64,000 nt of DNA, from contig OZ024742.1 in the NCBI GenBank assembly GCA_964016885.1, forward strand, positions 14,381,622 to 14,445,621, written 5' to 3'. Both the position numbers and the translations under genes were made by a program. Positions 56,050 to 64,000 of this stretch are shown here, one piece after another. The stretch's first letter is position 1, and each line of letters opens with the position of its first letter. Below the pieces are notes generated by a model. It made no database searches. It was not told where the DNA came from and saw only the letters and a program-made list of their open reading frames with translations. The stretch comes from Eledone cirrhosa. Taxonomy: Eukaryota; Mollusca; Cephalopoda; Octopoda; Eledonidae.

Positions 56050-56450
56050 TTTTAAAAATAAAACGAAATTTTCCCAACGGTTTAACACTCTTCCCTTCCA
56101 AAGGGGGCAAATTCTTAATTTGGGAAGTGACATGCTGCGACTCGTTCTCTGCTGACTGTAATGTGGAGGAGCAGAAGATAGTTAAATACAAGGGCCTAAC
56201 CGACCACTTCCTCTTGGTTCCAGTCTCTGTCAAGACCTCTGGTGTCCTGGGTCTCCACACTACAACAGATAGTCAAATACCAGGGTCTGTCCAGCTGTTT
56301 CCTCTCCATCAAGACCTCTGGTGTCCTTGGTCTGACACTGCTGATTTCCTTTGTAAAATCAGAAAGATGGTGGCCAGCTTGAAGAAGCCCCGTGGGGTGG
56401 CTGTTGTAACGAGTATCTCTAGCCATTCTGTCTGGATGGTAGGGGGTGCA
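56050..56450 (+). pseudogene. Probable retroelement pol C-terminal remnant
   Basis: Readable pieces are FPNGLTLFPSKGGKFLIWEV, TCCDSF, KIVKYKGLTDHFLLVPVSV and, later, VASLKKPRG. They resemble a conserved region found downstream of the RT in some animal non-LTR elements (a PDG-x-T-x-x-P-W start, a W-D-V-T-x-x-D-T centre and a K-Y-x-x-L block), recalled from memory. The segment aagacctctggtgtcct is duplicated at 56231 and 56309. The 174-residue open frame is chance plus remnant. Confidence 0.4.
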
Positions 56451-56794
56451 GCTGAGGTACCGCTCAGACTGGGGTGTAGTGTGTCCCTCCCCATCTACCT
56501 TTCTTTTGTTGCTTGATTCTTTTTTTCTTTTTCTTTCTATTTTCCATTAATAGTGTGTTTTGTTTTTGTATAAACATCTTTGTAAGGTCACACTTGTGAT
56601 ATCTGAAACTTAGAATATTGTGATAACCCCAAGATATTTTACTACAGAATCAATCGATGACATAGAAAATCCCTGGAGCTTAGTTTACACTATTAGTTGG
56701 AAGATATATCTCGGTTGAATAAATGACCAAACACAGCCTCTAATGATATCTTCCAGCGATCAATACAACCTGATCTATCATGATCTGACAAATA

Positions 56795-57018
56795 TTTATT
56801 TCTAATTTAGGCACAAGGTCAGCAAATTTGGGGGGCAGGGAAAATTTGATTAACTCAACCCCAGTACCTGACTGGTACTTTATCAACCCTGGAAGAATAA
56901 AAGGCAAAATTAACCTTGGTAGGATTTGAACTCAGAATATATAGCGAGCCAAAACAAATACCACACTAGCATTTTGTCTGATGTTCTACCAATTATGCCA
57001 ATTCAACACCCTTAGTGT
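56795..57018 (-). mobile_element. tRNA-derived SINE (ggcacaaggcc family)
   Basis: From ttctaatttaggcacaaggt to ctaccaattatgccaattca, with taggatttgaactcag as the B box complement. Confidence 0.83.
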
Positions 57019-57141
57019 ATTATAACTTTAATGGTGTAAAGTTGGTCTTTCACAAAACACTGAAAAGAAAGTTTATATAAAGAATGATGTTTTTATGTGT
57101 GCAGATACTGTAAAATATCTTATAAAATGGGGTAAAAACCC

Positions 57142-57345
57142 TTAACCCTTTAGCATTTAAACTGGCCATATCCGGCCAGAGTTCTCTCACCTCTCTATTC
57201 AAACTGGCTGCTCATACTTATGTTAAAGAATTGTTCTCAAAATAGATAACATCAAAATCTCATAGATTCGATATTATGTGAGGTAAAGCCTTTATTGTGA
57301 AAATATAATAGTATATAGAGAGTAATGTAAATGCTAAAGGGTTAA
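57142..57345. mobile_element. piggyBac-type MITE, best-preserved copy
   Basis: TTAACCCTTTAGCATTTAAA at the left and GTAAATGCTAAAGGGTTAA at the right: exact TTAA on both sides and inverted CCCTTTAGCATTTA termini. 204 bp. Confidence 0.88.
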
Positions 57346-57460
57346 AGATGGAAAAAGAAGTTGCCATCAGCTGCTATGAGGAACACCATAGCCAATATCT
57401 GGGAGATATGGGGTTTGATTCCTCATAGCAGTTGATGGCAACTTCTTTTCCAACTTTAAC
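57341..57460. repeat. Foldback with 42-bp arms
   Basis: Left arm 57341-57382 and right arm 57419-57460 are inverted with about three differences; the loop is about 36 bp. It abuts the MITE termini on both sides, so the arms include the GGGTTAA ends. Confidence 0.88.
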
Positions 57461-57680
57461 CCTTTAGTTAGCAACCTGGCCAAAACAAGCTCTGATTCTA
57501 TGAACCAAAACCACCCATTTTAAAGGTATCAATTTAAATTTAAATCTTCCAACATGATTTTATATAATAAGAATCTTATATTAAGTTACTATCTTAGTAA
57601 TGAGATAATAATTTTAGTAAATCCCTAAAAATTCTTCATTAATTAAAATAGTATTTTATTAGAAATATGGTCATGTGTTA
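57460..57680. mobile_element. AT-rich MITE-like repeat, uninterrupted copy
   Basis: Matches 20385-20512 plus 20985-21052 without the LINE insert. Confidence 0.7.
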
Positions 57681-57944
57681 TTGGGTCACCACCCTATTTT
57701 ACAGTATCTCCACACATCATTCTTTATAGTAATAATAATAATAATAAGATATAACTTGATAAGATTTTCATTTTTATATAATCCTTTCTGATTCTTTTTT
57801 TTTTATTTTTTGTTAAGTTCTGAGAAAATGAATTTATTTTAATTTAAAAAAATCTTTTTAAACCATTCTGTCAACTCAAAAAACCAAAACCAAAACCAAA
57901 AAAAGCCCCATGTAAACCATATCAACCAGACAGATTATTACTGT

Positions 57945-58412
57945 GTGATATCGCTGGTTAGTGTGTGATACCATTGGTTACTGTGTGATATCACTGGTTA
58001 GTGTGTGATAGCGCTGGTCAGTGTGTAATATTATTGGTTAGTGTGCTATTATTGGTTACTGTGTGGTAATACTGGTTACTGTGTAATATCGCTGGTTACT
58101 GTATGGTATCACTGGTTAGTATGTAATATCGCTGGTTACTGTGTGATATCGCTGGTTACTGTATGGTATCACTGGTTAGTATGTGATATCGCTGGTTACT
58201 GTATGGTATCACTGGTTAGTATGTGATATCGCTGGTTACTGTATGGTATCACTGGTTAGTATGTGATATCACTGGTTAGTATGTGATATCATTGGTTAGT
58301 ATATGATATCGCTGGTTACTGGATGGTATCGCTGGTTAGTGTGTGATATCGCTGGTTACTGTATGGTATCACTGGTTAGTGTGTGATATCGCTGGTTACT
58401 GTATGGTATCAC
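57945..58412. repeat. 20/40-bp minisatellite
   Basis: Alternating gtgtgatatcgctggttact and gtatggtatcactggttagt, 40 bp per pair. Confidence 0.93.
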
Positions 58413-58572
58413 TTAACTTTATGTTGTGGAAGAGAAAATAAACACTTTTTTTGTCTTATTTTTTTCTGATCATCTTTTTTTTAAAACTTTTTGTTGTGTT
58501 CATTAAAATTAAAAAGATTTTAATATTCAGTTTTGTTTGTTTATATTTTGGTTGTCACATTTTACTTTTTTT

Positions 58573-58574
<2 letters not shown>

Positions 58575-58626
<52 letters not shown>

Positions 58627-58627
58627 T
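58575..58627. repeat. (TA)n(GT)n microsatellite
   Basis: TA run followed by GTGTGT. Nothing is recognised at 58628-58860. Confidence 0.92.
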
Positions 58628-58861
58628 TAGTCCTCCTGACACTTCTCAGTTTTCTACTGAGAGAAAACAATCACATTTTTCAGGAGACTGAAATATAGGA
58701 AAAAAAAAAAAAGTTAGTAAGTTAAATAAGAAACAAAATATTTGTGTAAAACACAGGAAGATATCTAAGAATTGAAGATAAATTTAATATAGGTGATATC
58801 AACCTCATCATAGTTTTTTACATACACATCTTTCAAACTGGAGTACCGGAGAAATATAGAT

Positions 58862-59097
58862 GACATCATCATCATTGTTTAACGTCCATCTTAAGGCAAG
58901 ATTGGTCAGGTGACTGTGTCTCGCTCATATAGGACTATCTGGCAGGTTTTCTACGGCTGGATGCCCTTCCTAACACCAACCACATTTACAGTGTGGACTG
59001 TGAGCTTTTTACTATGTTACCTACACGGCCACGTTACAGCGTGGACTGTGTTTTTTGTTGTGACATCTACACGATCTCGATCTCATGACAATTTTTT
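58862..59097 (-). mobile_element. RTE-like LINE (subfamily B) 3' end
   Basis: catcatcatcattgtttaac through ggatgcccttcctaacacca to gatctcgatctcatgaca. The tail lacks the ctagcatggg block. Confidence 0.83.
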
Positions 59098-59109
59098 TAA
59101 TTTATTTGT

Positions 59110-59315
59110 GACAATATTTCTGGTGGAGGATTGGCCGTATCGGTTTTGCAGCATAGAGTTATGTCCCTTTATGTTCTGAGTTCAAATTCCATCAAGGTTA
59201 GCTTTGCCATTCAACAAAACAAAGTACCAGTAATACACTGGAGTCAATTTAATCGACTTTCTCCTCCCCCCAAATTGCTGGCCTTGTGCCTATATAAGAA
59301 ACCATTATTATTATT
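59110..59315 (+). mobile_element. tRNA-derived SINE, first of three in tandem
   Basis: ggtggaggattggccgtatc at the head, gagttcaaattccatc as B box, then aaattgctggccttgtgcct and an ATT tail. Confidence 0.83.
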
Positions 59316-59520
59316 ATTAGTAGTATATAACACTGGGTGCTGGATTGATAAAACGCCATTGTGGTAATCATTCTGGCCCTTTATATTTTGAGTTCAAATC
59401 CCACTGAGGTTGATAAAATATCTGTCAAATACTGGGGTTGAGTGAATCAACTTTGACCTCTGCCCAAATTTACTGACCTTGTACCTAAATTAGAAATCAT
59501 AATTACAATACTGAATGATA
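59316..59520 (+). mobile_element. tRNA-derived SINE, second copy, degraded
   Basis: gagttcaaatcccactgagg and ttgtacctaaattagaaatc; about 20 percent diverged by eye. Confidence 0.75.
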
Positions 59521-59535
59521 TTATTATTATCATTA

Positions 59536-59740
59536 AAAAGGTGGTGGATTGGCAGTATCGGTAGAGGGTCGAACGCCATGCTTTGCAGAATAGAGTTACG
59601 GCCCTTTACAGTTCGAGTTCAAATCCCACCGAGGTTAACTTTGCCTTTCCCCCTTACAGGGTCAATAAGATAAAGCACCAGTAATGGGATAATCGCTGGC
59701 CTTGTGCCAAAAGTAGAAACAATTATTATTATGGAAGTCT
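59536..59740 (+). mobile_element. tRNA-derived SINE, third copy, clean head
   Basis: ggtggtggattggcagtatc, ggtagagggtcgaacgccat (A box region), gagttcaaatcccaccgagg (B box), ggccttgtgccaaaagtaga, ATT tail. Confidence 0.87.
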
Positions 59741-59959
59741 GTTCCAATTAGAGGAGAACTGTATGAGTATGCAGGTGTGGCGAGTTGCCATTAGAAAAGT
59801 AAAATGAATGCTTCACTTTGAAAAGAGAGATGACTCAAGAAGAAGAATTATAATACTGGATAATCAAGTAATGAGAAAAAGGGGAAGGGGAAGGGGTAAA
59901 GAAGGGGAGATCTGACTGTAGAGGAAAGGGCTATCAATGCCATAAAATGATTATTATTA

Positions 59960-61112
59960 ATATGGAAGACTAAGGTCCTTATAAGTAGACGAGAAAACAG
60001 AACCCAGATCCCCTCAGGGAAATGGCCTTGCTCAGTATGTAGGAAAGGTGTAGGTAGGAACTCCATTCTTTGCCCCAAATGCAAACAATGGGTACACAAG
60101 AGATGTAGCGGGATCTCAGGAAGCTTAATTAAGAATGTAGGATTCACATGCAGCAGCTGTGCTGAAACAGCAAGCAAACAGCCACAGGAAACAAGTACCA
60201 CCAATCTCTGGGAGGGCCCTGTAGAAACAGTAGACAGCTTCTGCTACCTAGGTGACCGAATTAGCAACGGAGGTGGGTGCTCAGAAAGTACAATAACTAG
60301 GGTAAGAACGGGATGGAAGAAGTTTAGGGAACTACTACCACTGCTAGCTGCAAAAGGCTTCTCCCTCAGAATGAAAGGCAGACTGTATGATGCGTGTATC
60401 CGAACAGCGATGTTGCATGGTAGTGAGACCTGGGCGCTGAAGGTGGAAGACTTACGTAGATTAGAGAGAAACGAAGCCTGCATGCTCCGATGGATGTGTA
60501 ACAGTAATATACGTGAACGACAAAGCATAAATGAATTGAGAGAGAGACTGAGCATAAGAGGAATCAAATGCTGCGTGCAGGAGAGGCGGTTACGCTGGTA
60601 TGGACATGTGATGCGTATGAAGGATGACAGCTGCATAAAAAGGTGCAGAGCACTAGAAGTTGATGGAAACCGCGGAGTGGGGAGACCCAAGATGACTTGG
60701 GATGAGGTGATAAAAGCCGACCTTACCCAACTACACCTCTCAAAGTCAATGACACACGACCGTGACTTCTGGCGTCACGCAGTAATACAGGGTACCCGAC
60801 CTCCCATGGGTACATGCTGAAGCATATAAACAATATGCCCCCCCCCCACCGCAAGGTGGTCGTGGAGGTGCCACGGCAAAAAAGCACCCAGCCCACACTG
60901 TAAAGTGGACGTGTAGGCGCCACGAAAAAGCACCCAGCCCACACTGTAAATGAGGTTGGTGTTAGGAAGGGCATCCAGCTGTAGAAATCAAGCCAGATCA
61001 GTTCCTGTATGAGCAAGGCATGGTCAGCCGACCAGACACTGCCCACAACAGGACAACCCGTCTAACCCATGCTAGCGTGGAAGAACGGACGTAAAACGGT
61101 GATGATGATGGA
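59960..61112 (+). mobile_element. RTE-like LINE (subfamily A), 5'-truncated
   Basis: Begins at the KTKVL codons and includes the PHD-type finger, the C-terminal domain, the 3' UTR and a GATGATGATGG tail. Closest to the deleted copy at 66-1230. Confidence 0.9.
59963..60820 (+). pseudogene. LINE pol C-terminal part (PHD-type finger and tail)
   Basis: Finger ligands CSVC, CPKC, HKRC and CSSC are all readable between 60025 and 60165, then FCYLGDRISNGGGCSEST, MLHGSETWALKVEDLRR, ERRLRWYGHVMRMKDD and GVGRPKMTWDEVI. The frame is open throughout but lacks endonuclease and RT, and has no start of its own. Confidence 0.85.
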
Positions 61113-61479
61113 AGTGTGGTGGAAAAAGAACAGATCTGATGAAATCACACAAACCTTTTATATTTCTAACTAAAATACATTCCTGGCTCTTTTATATTCT
61201 TAAAATAATTGTGAATATCAAATGATTTTGTATAACCACAACGTTTTAAATTTATTACATTAAACTGGTGTTTCTAGCACTCCTTTTCCTCTCATTTATG
61301 GCATTTATAGCCCTTCCCTTTCCTCTACAGCCAGATCTGCCCTTCTTTACCCCTTTTCTCATTACATAATTTTGCTTTTATCTTTGTCATATTTATGTAT
61401 CAATGGTTTTTCAGCCAACTTTGTGAATAAAATAAAGTTCTGTAAATTTAACTTCTCCTCTGAACTTGATATGACCATA

Positions 61480-61592
61480 TGTAAACAGGTTACAGACCCC
61501 TTGGCCTGTCTGGGATGTCAATACCCCTACTTTAGTATTGACCTGGTCTGTATGGACCTACCAACCCATTAAATGATGATGGTGAATTATTT
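61480..61592 (+). mobile_element. Short LINE/SINE tail fragment
   Basis: cctggtctgtatggacctac, aacccattaaatgatgatgg. A fuller relative is at 62655-62915. Confidence 0.5.
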
Positions 61593-61671
61593 TAAAAGCA
61601 GAGAGAATATTCCAATTGATTCTCTCCCCTGAAATGTATAGCTAACAAGAGGTGACTTTAAATTCAAAATA

Positions 61672-62412
61672 TACAAGGTAACTGGAAAGAAACTCGCTAT
61701 TTAAAATTGTTAATAACTTTATTATTGGACGATTTTCATAAAACATGTTTTATTTGGAACAGTGTAATGGTAGAAGTATAGTACAGTGTTAAAACTCTAC
61801 ATAGGCACCAGTGTTGTCCAACAGTTTGTCATCATCTTGGTATATCCTTGACCAACTCCATCAGGAACTCAGGCAGTATGTTGGTTAGTACATGGCGAAT
61901 GTGTTCCTCCAATTGAGTTTTCGGTTTTAAGTTATAAACCTCTTCCTTTGCCCTCCCCAACAGAAATAAATGTCACGGCTTTAACTCTTTAGCATTTACA
62001 TTACTCTATATTTACTATTGTATTTTTGTGGTAAAGGCTTTATCTTACATTATATCGAATCTATGAGATTTTAATGTTATTTATTTTGAGAACAATACCT
62101 TAAAGTTGGTATGAGTGGCTGGTTATGGCTGGTTTGAATAGAAAGAGGTGAGAGAATTTTGGCCGGATATGGCCGGTTTGAATGCTAAAGGGTTAAGTCA
62201 GGGCTTCTTGCTGGCCATGCATGTAGATATTGACAACCCAGGCAACGTCCTGGAAATTGGACATTAAGCCAGTCATGAATAGTGTGGGCAAAATGAGGAG
62301 CCTCATCCTGCATGAATATGAGGTCATTGTTTGCTTGGTCCGATTTGATGAGTTCCACCTCACACAGGAAGTGAATGGGGTCAGACATCTTGTCAATTGA
62401 TTCCAATCTCAT
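61672..62412 (-). mobile_element. Mariner-like transposon interrupted by a MITE
   Basis: Same left end as 43785 (ctggaaagaaact, gttaataactttattattgg). The minus strand after 62412 gives MQDEAPHFAHTIHDWLN, QFPGRCLG and WPARSPDLT, the Asp-bearing blocks of a Tc1/mariner-superfamily DDE transposase. The further C-terminal block (TQLEEHIRHVL) follows beyond the MITE. The 5' part is missing. Confidence 0.85.
61981..62196. mobile_element. piggyBac-type MITE inserted in the mariner copy
   Basis: TTAACTCTTTAGCATTTACA at left, GAATGCTAAAGGGTTAA at right. Comparison with 44090-44105 shows the mariner sequence resuming across it. Confidence 0.88.
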
Positions 62413-62654
62413 TAATATATAAACTAACTAGGAACAAATAAAAGAAGGAAACAATCGCTTTAAATATCACAAAGAAACTATAACCATCTTATAAGGGTAT
62501 TGAGTGGCTTTACTGGAAGAATAAGATATGTTACAAGGCTTAAAATACATTCACACAGATCGTTAGAGAAAAAAAAAATGTTGTTCCAAGTGGTGACAGC
62601 CAAATATTAGTAATATAGGAAGTATTCTAACTTGATCTACATGATAAACACACC

Positions 62655-62918
62655 TAGTGTACACTGTAAAGTGGTTGGTGATACGAAGGGCATCCAGTTG
62701 TAGAATGCTTGCCAGACAAAAGGGGTGGGAGGACCCTTATTTGTGTCAAAGACATGACAACCTCTCCTGTGTAATCGGTGGAGTGGTGACCATACATAAA
62801 GTGAGACAGATCTCTGGCCTGCCAGGGATATCAGTGGCTCCGCTTCAGTACTGACTTGGTCTATGTAGACCCGTCCAACTCTTGTTAGCAGACATTAAAA
62901 TGACAATGAAGGTCATCC
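62655..62918 (+). mobile_element. LINE/SINE tail of a third type
   Basis: gtgtacactgtaaagtggtt, atacgaagggcatccagttg, acccgtccaactcttgttag and acattaaaatgacaatgaag give the same layout as the RTE-like 3' UTR but with a different middle. Confidence 0.6.
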
Positions 62919-63251
62919 TCTTCTGTTTGTGGTAAATATTCAATATTTTATATATGGTTTATTTGAATAAAAATCTATACCTTAGTTCAAATATTGATAT
63001 ATACATAGCCCCGACTACCTATTGATTTATTGTGCACTCCAATTGGTGAGGGGATACCTTGCAGAAATTAATTAAAATTGTCATATGTATATGTATAATA
63101 TATATACACATAAATATTCACATATATATATATACACACACACACAACTCCCTATTCAAACCAAATATAATCTTTCTTAGTGAGAAAGCTGCAGTAGGGT
63201 TCATGACCAAAAGGTTAAACAGTAAAGATGAGAAAAGGGAACTTACTTTAC

Positions 63252-63465
63252 AGGAATATACCACTAATGGTGGCAGGTTGTGTGCCAGGAGAATCATTCA
63301 CCAAATATGGGTAGGTTTCAGGATCATAGTGCAGTGGTTCGGTAGATATAGACAAGACAGCTTTAAAAGAGTCTAGGATGCCAAGTTCATTGTTGCTAGC
63401 ATGATGGTGGAGGTGTTGGTGGTGTTGGTGGTGTTGGTCTGCTGATTGAGTATTCCTCTCTGATT
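63252..63465 (-). CDS. Possible internal exon of an unknown gene (minus strand)
   Basis: The minus strand has a strong acceptor (tttgttttgttcag ending at 63466) and then 214 bp open only in one frame. It encodes a His/Gln-rich start (QHHQHHQHLHHHA), then NNELGILDSFKAVLS and EPLHYDPETYPYLV. A donor-like T|GTAAAG follows 63252; the stronger GTAAGT five bases on lies after a stop in this frame. If the TAA at 63248 is used, it is a last coding exon. The sequence is not repeated in the window. Product not recognised. Confidence 0.35.
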
Positions 63466-63984
63466 CTGAACAAAACAAATAACAACATGGAAAAGAGAAT
63501 TAAGATATAAAACAAAAAAAAATAGTCAATTAGATGAAAATCACAACAGACTAGTGTTTTAGACTCATATGCGTGCGTGTGTGTGCATCTTTATATTGAC
63601 GCTGTTCAAAGCAAAAGCAATGATGTTTGTTTATATCCTGCATAAACAATGTGTTCTAAAGCTTTATGGTGCAATGAAATTCAGTGGAATATATCAAAAT
63701 ACCATTCTTAAGAATAAAGTATCGATTGGTATCAGGAAGAACACCCGGCCTTAGGGAAAATCTGCCTCGAAATGTCTCTTCCAAACTTTGCCAGAATGGA
63801 AAAAGTAGACATGAAAATGTTGAGGATGTATGTTTGTGTGAAAATTAAAACCACATCTGGCAAGATTTGACCTCTCTGAAGAACTCAACTAAAATTCTTG
63901 TTACCAAACTGAAACTGAGACTGGCCAGTTCTACCTAGTCACGTTTAAATCATAATAGCATAATAGCGATATTGACAACATCGC

Positions 63985-64000
63985 AGTTCATCATCATCAT
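63985..64000 (-). mobile_element. Start of another LINE tail at the window edge
   Basis: catcatcatcat is the usual first sequence of minus-strand RTE-like LINE copies here, but nothing else is visible. Confidence 0.35.

Noticed and set aside
55992..56516. 174-residue open frame as a host gene
   Set aside because: Only the middle resembles a retroelement remnant, the ends are low-similarity, and the internal duplication argues against a maintained gene.

Overview
This is non-coding-rich metazoan nuclear DNA, most likely from a coleoid cephalopod and probably an octopod. The sequence shows spliced exons, microsatellites, tRNA-derived SINEs, several LINE families, a Penelope-like element and long minisatellites. 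The assignment to cephalopods is inference: the SINE with the 'ggcacaaggccagcaattt' tail and the LINE tail 'cgtttaacgtccat' next to CAT repeats match what I remember of octopus and squid genomes. Nothing looks bacterial, and there is no CRISPR array, rRNA gene or intact tRNA gene.

One host gene can be assembled. Four plus-strand exons (26590-26662, 27670-27932, 34194-34272, 45928-46394) have compatible splice phases. They give a 293-residue protein with a signal peptide, a PLAT/LH2-like beta-sandwich domain, a Thr/Glu/Pro-rich stalk, a Cys-Leu-Cys-Lys-Cys motif, a charged helix and one C-terminal membrane span. Its introns carry a nearly intact LINE (28.3-32.1 kb), three minisatellite arrays (32.6, 33.1-33.9 and 36.2-43.7 kb), SINEs and DNA-transposon remnants. 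A second, much weaker candidate exon lies on the minus strand at 63.25-63.47 kb.

Layout: 0-1.7 kb, internally deleted RTE-like LINE. 2.4-6.7 kb, degenerate CR1/Jockey-like LINE whose ORF1 has a Myb/SANT-like and a CCCH-type segment. 6.9-8.1 kb, small repeats, including a hammerhead-like motif and a SINE that ends in LINE-derived sequence. 8.7-10.8 kb, Penelope-like element. 10.8-16.0 kb, 25-bp satellite. 16-22 kb, SINEs, a 23-bp minisatellite, a long perfect hairpin and LINE fragments. 22.1-25.9 kb, full-length but broken RTE-like LINE. 26.6-46.4 kb, the PLAT gene. 46.5-51.5 kb, two CR1-like LINE fragments, one containing a 61-bp minisatellite made from its own coding sequence. 51.5-54.5 kb, RTE-like LINE and a TIR-flanked element carrying a second hammerhead-like motif. 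54.5-64 kb, MITEs, SINEs, mariner and LINE remnants.

Almost all long open frames are either retrotransposon proteins or stop-free satellite DNA. The two giant frames (10.76-16.01 kb and 36.2-43.7 kb) are artefacts of repeat units that lack stop codons. Positions of repeat edges are approximate, read by eye from shared sequence between copies.
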